A stretch of DNA of 34,012 nucleotides from a virus. Shown in pieces: positions 29,531-34,012 of the stretch (positions are counted from its first letter, which is position 1; each line of letters starts with the position of its first letter). Below the pieces are notes generated by a model. The model was not told the origin of the DNA. It saw only the letters and a program-made list of their open reading frames with translations, and made no database searches. The stretch lies in the IMG/VR virus record IMGVR_UViG_3300033153_007378, positions 1-34,012 of that record. One strand, written 5' to 3'. Position numbers and translations under genes: made by a program.

Positions 29531-29823
29531 TGGATACAGGGGAGAAAATTGACAAGATTCTTGGATCGGTTATCCGTACCGAGACGAAGGTTGAGGCCAT
29601 TGAAAGCTGGCAGAAGAAACAGGAGAAGAACTGTCGGCAGGACATGGGCCATGTCTGGCGGGTGATTTCCGGTGATGGAGGGCACGGAGAGCGACTATCA
29701 GTTGTTGAGACAAACCAGAAAAGTATGCTAAAGAAAGGGATGCAGGGCGGAGCGATTGTTGTCGGCGGCGGCGGTGTTATTACTTTTATCGTTTGGCTTC
29801 TTGAGGCGGTGTTTGGGCGATGA
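29530..29823 (+). CDS. Holin-like protein, XhlA-type layout (97 aa)
   Basis: The N-terminal 60 residues are a hydrophilic coiled-coil region (GEKIDKILGSVIRTETKVEAIE), and residues 73-93 form a single transmembrane helix (GAIVVGGGGVITFIVWLLEAV). This coiled coil plus C-terminal span is the XhlA/DUF1515-like plan. The stop overlaps the endolysin start (ATGA). It would act in the inner membrane to release or activate the endolysin. A second membrane protein at 31311 could be the partner. Confidence 0.65.
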   Translation: MDTGEKIDKILGSVIRTETKVEAIESWQKKQEKNCRQDMGHVWRVISGDGGHGERLSVVETNQKSMLKKGMQGGAIVVGGGGVITFIVWLLEAVFGR

Positions 29824-30386
29824 CAAAAGACGTATTTCACGACTTTTCAATTCCGAAGGCCGTTGTTCATTGCAGCGCCGGTGAGTGGGGGCATGCGACG
29901 ATCATCGAGCAATGGCACCGTAAGCGCTGGGGGCACCTGGTAAAAGATGGGCGCCCCTGCATTGGATACAACCTGGTGCTTCCCAATGGATTCATCACAT
30001 ATGATCACTGGAAAAAGGGATTCCGCGTGAACGCCTTCAACGGCATGCCGGAGATTGGGCGGCCCTGGGATGCGGATGATGAAATCGAGCTGCACGAGAA
30101 GGGCGCCCATGTTTATGGATTCAACTTGAACACATTCTCAATCTGTCTCATCGGTAAAAACATATTCTCAAAGGCGCAGATTATCTGGCTCGTAAAAATG
30201 CTGCGTCTCGGTATGAGCCAGTTTGGGATTAAAATAGATCACATTTTTGGACACTATGAATTCCCGGGTGTGACGAAGACCTGCCCGAACATCGATATGG
30301 ACATCATCCGGGAGCTGGTGCGTAACAAGGGAGAGGCGTTCGAATTGCTCGAAAGTCTCAAAAACGTTAAGGAGGTCGCCAAATGA
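29820..30386 (+). CDS. N-acetylmuramoyl-L-alanine amidase endolysin (188 aa)
   Basis: An Amidase_2/PGRP-like fold with zinc ligands His17 (VVHCSAGEWG), His145 (FGHYEFPG) and Cys155 (KTCPNIDM), plus the GYNLVLPNG, HVYGFN and SICLIG core strands. It cleaves the amide bond between MurNAc and L-Ala in peptidoglycan to release progeny. There is no separate wall-binding domain and no signal peptide, so export depends on a holin. The C-terminal 30 residues form a helix. It overlaps the holin-like gene and the next gene by four bases each. Confidence 0.88.
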   Translation: MTKDVFHDFSIPKAVVHCSAGEWGHATIIEQWHRKRWGHLVKDGRPCIGYNLVLPNGFITYDHWKKGFRVNAFNGMPEIGRPWDADDEIELHEKGAHVYGFNLNTFSICLIGKNIFSKAQIIWLVKMLRLGMSQFGIKIDHIFGHYEFPGVTKTCPNIDMDIIRELVRNKGEAFELLESLKNVKEVAK

Positions 30387-30667
30387 CCGAAGAAACAAAC
30401 CTGCCTGACGAAGAGCTGGAGCCGATCGCGCAGGAGGTTGCAGAAGCAATTCCGGCCATTCGTAAATTTACGGGCCTGTCCACCGAGGACAAGCTCAAAG
30501 TGTTCAAGAAATTAGCGGACAAGCAGATCGGAGAAGAAGAGACGGCGATAATAAAATCCGTTCCCGGATTCCCTGACATGCTCGTTGAGCCGATGTCTGA
30601 TGCAGCAATCGAGATGGTCATGAAGCTGATTCGAAAGATGTTTTTAGGGGACGAACCCACGGGGTAA
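30383..30667 (+). CDS. Acidic hypothetical protein after endolysin (94 aa)
   Basis: ATG overlaps the endolysin stop (ATGA). The product is acidic, soluble and largely helical, with ELEPIAQEVAEAIPAIRKFTG and STEDKLKVFKKLADKQIG near the start and EMVMKLIRKMFLGDEP near the end. No membrane span and no signal peptide. It is coupled translationally to the endolysin; an antiholin, chaperone or unrelated role cannot be told apart. Family not recognised. Confidence 0.65.
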   Translation: MTEETNLPDEELEPIAQEVAEAIPAIRKFTGLSTEDKLKVFKKLADKQIGEEETAIIKSVPGFPDMLVEPMSDAAIEMVMKLIRKMFLGDEPTG

Positions 30668-30683
30668 TTAATCCTCAAATCAT

Positions 30684-30719
30684 GGTGCCCAGAGGGTAAT
30701 CGGGCGCTCCCTGGGCACC
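30684..30719 (+). other. Nine-bp hairpin GGTGCCCAG/CTGGGCACC
   Basis: A perfect nine-base inverted repeat with an 18-base loop lies 17 bases after the 94-residue gene and about 30 before the GTG of the secreted protein gene. No T-run follows the stem, so it is more likely an mRNA stabiliser, a processing site or a partial attenuator than a classical terminator. Confidence 0.5.
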
Positions 30720-30747
30720 TCTTCCGCCTCTACAGAAAGGACTCACT

Positions 30748-31296
30748 GTGAAACATATTACTTTAATTGTCGTTCTCCTGCTGTCCTCTTTTGCCTGCGA
30801 ACAGGGAAGCACGCTAAACGAGCCGGTAACACTGGACGCGGGATCGCCCAAAGCGATGGTAGGAGAAGATCCGAGAACTCCGCCGGATTGGAAGCAAGAG
30901 GCTCGTGTACCAGCACTTGACTATCTAAGGGTGACGCCAGATTGGAGCGTTGGCTGCGACGGCCAGGTACAATTCAGAGCCGAAATCTGTACTGGCCGCT
31001 CAAACGAGGGGGCGCCTCCGTACTTGTTCGTTGCCGATGAGTGTTACGGGTTCTACCCGGACACAAATGAGATGGCCTACGACTCAACGGCAATCGGAGA
31101 TTATCTAAACTGCATGTGCAATTTCTACTCAACCGAGATCCTGGATATTGATGATTACGGGATTAGCGATGGCGTCTATAGCGTGAGGCTATTCTGGTAC
31201 TCAGACCAAGAGTACGAGGATTGGATATGTGACTTTCAGCGCGAATGGATCTCGTGCGGCGGCCAAGGAGGAAAGACAAGGCCAGGGCAAGACTGA
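30748..31296 (+). CDS. Secreted Cys-rich protein, possible lipoprotein (182 aa)
   Basis: GTG 30748 follows AAAGGA. The N-terminus (MKHITLIVVLLLSSFAC) is a Sec signal with a Cys at its end. The -3/-2/-1 residues S-F-A are not a canonical lipobox, but S-x-A also suits signal peptidase I. The mature part is acidic, rich in Tyr and holds seven more Cys (GCDGQ, ICTGR, ECYGF, CMC, ICDF, SCGG), so disulfides outside the cytoplasm are likely. It lies beyond the lysis genes. Superinfection exclusion, adhesion or a host-benefit role is possible; nothing identifies it. Confidence 0.65.
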   Translation: MKHITLIVVLLLSSFACEQGSTLNEPVTLDAGSPKAMVGEDPRTPPDWKQEARVPALDYLRVTPDWSVGCDGQVQFRAEICTGRSNEGAPPYLFVADECYGFYPDTNEMAYDSTAIGDYLNCMCNFYSTEILDIDDYGISDGVYSVRLFWYSDQEYEDWICDFQREWISCGGQGGKTRPGQD

Positions 31297-31310
31297 AGGG
31301 AGTTGATTCT

Positions 31311-31667
31311 ATGAGATGTTTTATCTGTATTCTGCTGCTCGTTTTTCTGATCTTGATTCCGCTCATTGTTTGGGCGGCGGGCACTGACGCCACTGCGCCG
31401 ACTTCGCTTGAGGCGCTACTCTTCGGCGTTGGTGGTCTCGCTGCATCGCTGGTGATGGGTAAGATCAAAAAAGGGCTGCCGTTCAACTGGGGATTCAATG
31501 CTCCGCCGGGCAAGCAGAACAATAACATGATACCCGTTACAAACCCGATTGCCGTCGGCATGGGAGCCTGGGCTGCGACGAATGATATTAAGGTGACGGC
31601 TGCATCTGTTGCTGGTTCGTTTCTCGCTTGGGGATTCCATCAGGCTGGCAAGAAGCTGCTGCAATGA
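31311..31667 (+). CDS. Membrane protein with N-terminal hydrophobic segment (118 aa)
   Basis: ATG 31311 has GGGAG upstream at eight bases; a longer frame from 31245 overlaps the previous gene. The N-terminus is very hydrophobic (ICILLLVFLILIPLIVWAA), a membrane anchor or signal peptide with an A-x-A-like WAAG end. A second candidate span is LEALLFGVGGLAASLVMG, and a third region is TAASVAGSFLAWGF. As last gene of the late unit, right before a strong terminator, it could be a second holin component, but the lysis genes lie 1 kb away. Confidence 0.6.
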   Translation: MRCFICILLLVFLILIPLIVWAAGTDATAPTSLEALLFGVGGLAASLVMGKIKKGLPFNWGFNAPPGKQNNNMIPVTNPIAVGMGAWAATNDIKVTAASVAGSFLAWGFHQAGKKLLQ

Positions 31668-31689
31668 GAAGCGGGGAAATCTTTAAATC

Positions 31690-31728
31690 AAGGGCGCCGG
31701 GGGCATTGACTTGGCGTCCTTCGTTTTT
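31690..31728 (+). terminator. Intrinsic terminator of the late unit
   Basis: AAGGGCGCC (31690-31698) pairs with GGCGTCCTT (31713-31721) over nine bases with one G-U, around a 14-base loop. CGTTTTT follows immediately. This is a good rho-independent terminator 23 bases after the last late gene. Confidence 0.82.
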
Positions 31729-31779
31729 CCTCCAATAGCAAATAATCTGCCACTATCCCTATTTTGCGATATAAGGCCA

Positions 31780-31795
31780 GACCTCGCTTGAGGTC
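31780..31795. other. Short hairpin GACCTC-GCTT-GAGGTC
   Basis: A perfect six-base stem with a GCTT tetraloop sits between the two terminators, without a T-run. It may be part of the intergenic structure or neutral. The 265 bases from 31668 to 31932 contain no gene. Confidence 0.4.
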
Positions 31796-31859
31796 GATCA
31801 ATGAATCGAAACCCGCAAAATCTCTTGAACTAGCTAGGGAGGGCTAGCGATAGCCACAG

Positions 31860-31893
31860 AAAAAGGGCCACCCGGCTGGTGATGACCCCTTTT
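31860..31893. terminator. Bidirectional intrinsic terminator between convergent units
   Basis: AAAAGGG (31861-31867) pairs with CCCTTTT (31887-31893), with an inner CACC/GGTG stem and a short CGGCT loop. On the minus strand the stem ends in CCCTTTTT, on the plus strand in CCCCTTTT. It is placed 40 bases after the last leftward gene, so it ends the leftward unit and backs up the rightward one. Confidence 0.78.
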
Positions 31894-31932
31894 CGCGGTT
31901 GCCGACCAATGAAGGCTAGTTCTGCATCCTGT

Positions 31933-32160
31933 CTAGATCCAAATTAGCACAATCGCGGCGAGCCCTGCAAGAATAATCGCCAGCTCGGTTCCCCCGACGA
32001 CTTGACGATCGTCAAAGGTCAACCGGCAGCTCGGGCATTGGGTGCGTAGGAGTTCGAGTTTCCAGGCCCGCACCTGCCAGCGACGGCCGCAAGCCTCGCA
32101 GCGGATCATTTTCTTTCGGAAGATCTTCATCGGCATTAGAGCGAATTTTGATTTGGTCAT
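31933..32160 (-). CDS. Zinc ribbon with C-terminal membrane anchor (75 aa)
   Basis: Last gene of the leftward unit. AAGGAG precedes the ATG, which overlaps the preceding stop by four bases. A zinc-ribbon-like segment CEACGRRW(x)12QCPSC is followed by a C-terminal hydrophobic helix ELAIILAGLAAIVLIWI. The protein would be tail-anchored with the ribbon in the cytoplasm. No known family is recognised. A membrane-tethered zinc ribbon could target a host membrane complex, but this is speculation. Confidence 0.7.
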   Translation of the reverse strand: MTKSKFALMPMKIFRKKMIRCEACGRRWQVRAWKLELLRTQCPSCRLTFDDRQVVGGTELAIILAGLAAIVLIWI

Positions 32161-32345
32161 AATCCCAACTCCTTTTTGATCGCCTCGTTGCGTTCCTTGC
32201 GTATTCGATCGCAGGCCTGGTCGTACGACTGCTGAAGGACTCTTCTTCCATCGACATAGACCGTAAGTTCCTCGAGCTGGCCATCGCGTTTGTAATATTC
32301 TGAGACCTTATGTCCATCGATGAACGTCTCACGTGATAGTGGCAT
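32157..32345 (-). CDS. Small hypothetical protein (62 aa)
   Basis: ATG 32345 follows AGGAAGGAGG. A frame open to 32417 overlaps the lipoprotein gene and is not preferred. The product starts with a beta region (SRETFIDGHKVSEYYKRDGQ, then LEELTVYVDGRRVLQQ) and ends in a charged helix (CDRIRKERNEAIKKELGL). Function is not recognised. It overlaps the next gene by four bases. Confidence 0.65.
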   Translation of the reverse strand: MPLSRETFIDGHKVSEYYKRDGQLEELTVYVDGRRVLQQSYDQACDRIRKERNEAIKKELGL

Positions 32346-32359
32346 CGTTCCTCCTTCCT

Positions 32360-32704
32360 TCATCTTAGCTTGCGCACCATGCTGGGAACCCCATCTGTTC
32401 TCATCAGCAAAAGCCAAACGGTGTCGGCCCGCAGGTTCGCCGCATGGCCGGTCATCTCGTAGAGCATCAAAACACCGGTCGGACTGGAAAGGCCCCAGAG
32501 ACAGAGCTGGCTATCCGGCAGCGTCATGGCGTGATAGGTGCGGACCCCGCGGCTCTGCTCGTCCGGCTCCATGTCGAATAGATAAAGCCTTGTTGTATCA
32601 CCATTGATAACCGGGATCTCGCCAGCAATCATCCTGTCCGTTGGGGTTTTTGTAGAGCAGGCCATGAGTGTAATCAGGAATATTGATAGTAGTATTCTTC
32701 TCAT
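32360..32704 (-). CDS. Lipoprotein (114 aa)
   Basis: The N-terminus MRRILLSIFLITLMACSTK is a signal peptide with a lipobox-like LMAC ending (Cys16), so a lipid anchor is likely. The mature part, about 98 residues, is probably beta-rich (GEIPVINGDTTRLYLFDME, then QLCLWGLSSPTGVLMLYEM, then DTVWLLLMRTDG). It starts immediately after the preceding stop (TAAATG) behind GGAGGTGGAG. As a leftward-unit gene it should be made early. Early phage lipoproteins commonly block superinfection or receptor use; this is analogy only. Confidence 0.7.
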   Translation of the reverse strand: MRRILLSIFLITLMACSTKTPTDRMIAGEIPVINGDTTRLYLFDMEPDEQSRGVRTYHAMTLPDSQLCLWGLSSPTGVLMLYEMTGHAANLRADTVWLLLMRTDGVPSMVRKLR

Positions 32705-32977
32705 TTACTCCACCTCCGGGTAGTGCTCGTCGATTTGCTTTTCAATTTCATAAAGTAAATCTGCTGATTCGGTTATACTGAACCTTCCTAGCATATATTT
32801 TGAAACCATTTCTTTTGTCGCAATCGCCGCCTCCCTCGCAGCGCGGGCCTCATATTTGCTTGCTTTATCCCGTAATGGATAATGACAAAAACTGCATTTA
32901 TGAGTGATAATAAGTCTTTTTTCACTTGGTATAGGTTCCATCGTAACTTGTTGGCAATTCTCGCAAAGTTCACACAT
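32705..32977 (-). CDS. Zinc-ribbon protein (90 aa)
   Basis: ATG 32977 is preferred over the in-frame GTG 32986 because GAGAGG lies nine bases upstream of the ATG. The N-terminus holds CELCENC and, after 21 residues, HKCSFCHY, giving a CxxC(x)n CxxC ribbon. A helical tail follows (YEARAAREAAIATKEMVSKYMLG, ESADLLYEIEKQIDEHYPEVE). The stop is joined to the next gene's ATG (TAAATG). It may act as a small adaptor or nucleic-acid-binding protein. Confidence 0.7.
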   Translation of the reverse strand: MCELCENCQQVTMEPIPSEKRLIITHKCSFCHYPLRDKASKYEARAAREAAIATKEMVSKYMLGRFSITESADLLYEIEKQIDEHYPEVE

Positions 32978-32982
32978 CCTTC

Positions 32983-33099
32983 TCACCCTCTCGCAGACTG
33001 TCTAATACTCAAACATGTCCTACAACATGAAATTTTACATTTATAACACCGGAACACCCAATCCCACATTGGGTCATCACAAAAGTAGCATTCATCCAT
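32983..33099 (-). CDS. Micro zinc-finger protein (38 aa)
   Basis: A short frame between two genes: ATG 33099 (or 33102), with AGAGGG upstream, overlapping the stop of the Lar-like gene by eight bases, and a stop five bases before the next ATG. The peptide begins MDECYFCDDPMWDWVFRC, continues YKCKISCC and ends with CRTCLSIRQSARG. Seven cysteines in 38 residues, in CxxC/CxxC/CC spacing, indicate one or two zinc sites. The tight overlaps and the Cys pattern make coding likely. Function is unknown. Confidence 0.6.
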   Translation of the reverse strand: MDECYFCDDPMWDWVFRCYKCKISCCRTCLSIRQSARG

Positions 33100-33274
33100 C
33101 ATTCCCTCTCGTTTCGCGGTTCCAATCTTTAAGCAGTTTATTTTTATCCGGTCTAGTCAATTGCTTGCCGCAATTAAGGCATCTTAAATAAACCAGGCCC
33201 ACAACAGGCGATACCATAAATTGTATCTCCTCAAATCCACATGATGGGCACGGCTTCAACTCTTGCTCACTCAT
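33092..33274 (-). CDS. Lar-like restriction alleviation family zinc ribbon (60 aa)
   Basis: ATG 33274 (AGGTG upstream) is preferred to ATG 33295. The sequence follows the Lar-family layout: LKPCPSCGFEE at the start, a beta segment IQFMVSPVVGLVYLRC, LNCGKQ and a final DWNRETRG; 'kPCPfCGs ... v.C..CG ... a...WN.R' is the family pattern. The four Cys form one zinc ribbon. Rac Lar of E. coli modulates type I restriction, while most other members are uncharacterised. In a leftward early operon an anti-restriction role is plausible. Confidence 0.65.
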   Translation of the reverse strand: MSEQELKPCPSCGFEEIQFMVSPVVGLVYLRCLNCGKQLTRPDKNKLLKDWNRETRGNDG

Positions 33275-33330
33275 GATACACCTACATATATTCATTCAGC
33301 TCATCAAGTTTATTATCAAGTGAATAGTGA

Positions 33331-33495
33331 CTAATTTATTTCCTTGGTAGTCGGCTCCCGCTTGATCGATTCTTCCTCTGCTTTCGTGGCACAGTCAAAA
33401 CAATACCCATAACGAAGATCGTCATAATTATTGCATCCTTTGCAGTACCCCCAACTCTCGCTCGTTATATACGGCTACAACTCGCGGTCAGTCAT
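33331..33495 (-). pseudogene. Zinc-ribbon gene interrupted by an in-frame amber codon
   Basis: ATG 33495 has GGAGG nine bases upstream, but codon 7 is TAG (33477-33475). Past it the frame runs on to a second TAG at 33333-33331 and reads PYITSESWGYCKGC, then NNYDDLRYGYCFDC, then a charged tail: a clear CxxC...CxxC ribbon. No alternative start lies between the amber and the first Cys. The terminase and other genes here end in TAG, so the code is standard. It is either a nonsense mutant, a read-through gene or a sequence error. Confidence 0.6.
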
Positions 33496-33499
33496 GGTT

Positions 33500-34012
33500 C
33501 TATTCCTCCTCACGTCGTAGACGCTCAAAATACTCCGAATCATCTAATTGTTTCTGTAATTGCCGTGTTTCATCCTCTTCTTTATTGTTTTTGGCAGCCT
33601 TCTCACCATCCTCTTGCAGTTCGGGGTATTTGGATTTGATGTGGCCCAGCGCCCGCTCGAGTGCGTATCTATGGGCCTCGTCTGTCGCTACAAACGCTGG
33701 GACATCTTGGTAATTTAGTTTTTCCAATATCTCCCTCGATTCCTCCCGCCGTCTTTTATCCTCTTCTCTTTGGCTGCGAAACCCCGCTATCAGTCTGCTT
33801 GTCATTTCATCATTCTCTTGGCGCAACTCATCGTAATACCTCCTCGCTACTTCCTCCGCTTCCTGCGCGGCTTGTAGGTTTTCTTGTAGCTTGGCTATAA
33901 CCCCATTTAAGCGCACCTCGTTCGCTATGATTTTCTCCATGCTTTCATGTGCGGCTTTATTCTCCTGGCGCAGCTCGTTATATTTAAGCTGCAAATCATC
34001 CCGTTTGTGCGC
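33500..34012 (-). CDS. Coiled-coil protein, C-terminal part (gene crosses the contig join)
   Basis: The 3' part of the gene that begins at 282. Bases 33899-34012 duplicate 1-114, and reading continues from codon 94 (GTT at 3-1) to ATA at 33898-33896. The apparent start at TTG 33994 is an artefact of the contig end. This half carries DELRQENDEMTS and RSQREEDKRRREESREILEKL, then a short alpha/beta-like patch with ALERALGHIKSKYPELQ, and ends in an RLRREEE helix. The stop lies four bases before the amber-interrupted gene's ATG. It is probably dimeric; the role is unknown. Confidence 0.85.
   Translation of the reverse strand, partial: AHKRDDLQLKYNELRQENKAAHESMEKIIANEVRLNGVIAKLQENLQAAQEAEEVARRYYDELRQENDEMTSRLIAGFRSQREEDKRRREESREILEKLNYQDVPAFVATDEAHRYALERALGHIKSKYPELQEDGEKAAKNNKEEDETRQLQKQLDDSEYFERLRREEE
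33899..34012. repeat. 114-bp terminal direct repeat (copy of 1-114)
   Basis: The last 114 bases match the first 114 exactly. Removing one copy gives a circle of 33,898 bp with an intact gene across the join. This supports a complete circular or circularly permuted genome, or an assembly overlap of one. It is less likely to be a fixed physical terminal repeat, because that would cut the gene at both ends of the virion DNA. Confidence 0.9.

Noticed and set aside
31784-31795. TCGCTTGAGGTC shared with the late-control direct repeat at 10918-10929
   Set aside because: A single shared 12-mer pair is expected by chance many times in 34 kb, and the 31784 copy is part of a simple hairpin.
33331-33495. 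Genome-wide TAG recoding (as in some phages) to explain the amber codon
   Set aside because: The terminase, portal-MuF, Cas4-like, gp10-like and tail tube genes all end in TAG directly before the next gene's start or ribosome site, so TAG acts as stop here.
33899-34012. 114-bp repeat as a true physical terminal repeat of linear virion DNA
   Set aside because: The repeat lies within one gene that would be cut at both ends; an assembly overlap on a circular or permuted molecule is simpler. It cannot be excluded without reads.

Overview
The window reads as one complete tailed-phage (siphovirus) genome drawn as a circular or circularly permuted molecule. Bases 1-114 are repeated exactly at 33899-34012. 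When the ends are joined (unit of 33,898 bp), a coding sequence cut by both ends becomes a single intact 226-codon coiled-coil gene that begins with a good ribosome binding site at 282 (-) and stops at 33500. No integrase, no recognisable CI-type repressor, no tRNA, rRNA, transposase or CRISPR array was seen. The host cannot be named. Strong AGGAGG-type ribosome sites, sigma70-like promoters, DnaA boxes, signal peptides and a lipobox show only that it is a bacterium. Nothing identifies a lineage, and a Gram-negative host is a guess.

The genome is two divergent transcription units. They start in a control region at 7581-7835 and meet at intrinsic terminators near 31690-31893. The leftward unit runs from 7580 to 1 and, across the join, on to 31933. 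It starts with a recombination/replication block: a candidate ssDNA-annealing protein, a Cas4/RecB-like Fe-S nuclease, a winged-helix replication-initiator-like protein, a protein with an SSB-like acidic tail, a DUF1064 PD-(D/E)XK nuclease and a coiled-coil protein. It ends in a train of very small genes, many with Cys pairs: a metallothionein-like protein, several zinc ribbons, a Lar-like protein, a one-helix membrane microprotein and a lipoprotein. One zinc-ribbon gene is interrupted by an in-frame amber codon.

The rightward unit begins with six early genes (7836-10239), including a ribbon-helix-helix protein. An 866-bp non-coding stretch (10240-11105) follows and looks like the replication origin and late control region. 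It has three perfect DnaA boxes 21-22 bp apart, an AT-rich tract, a TTGACA/TATGCT promoter embedded in three GTATTGAC repeats, five 12-bp tandem repeats, a 37-nt homopurine G-run tract, a second candidate promoter and 21-bp-spaced direct repeats. The GTATTGAC element also forms a perfect palindrome over the -35 of the rightward early promoter, so both promoters probably answer to one regulator.

The late genes follow in standard HK97-like order: four small genes, terminase small and large subunits, a portal-MuF fusion, prohead protease, major capsid protein, candidate decoration protein, connector, gp10-like protein, tail terminator, tail tube, tail assembly chaperone with a probable +1/-2 programmed frameshift at an A10 run, tape measure, two large tail-tip proteins, holin-like protein, amidase endolysin, and three accessory genes including a secreted Cys-rich protein. 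A strong terminator closes the unit at 31690-31728.
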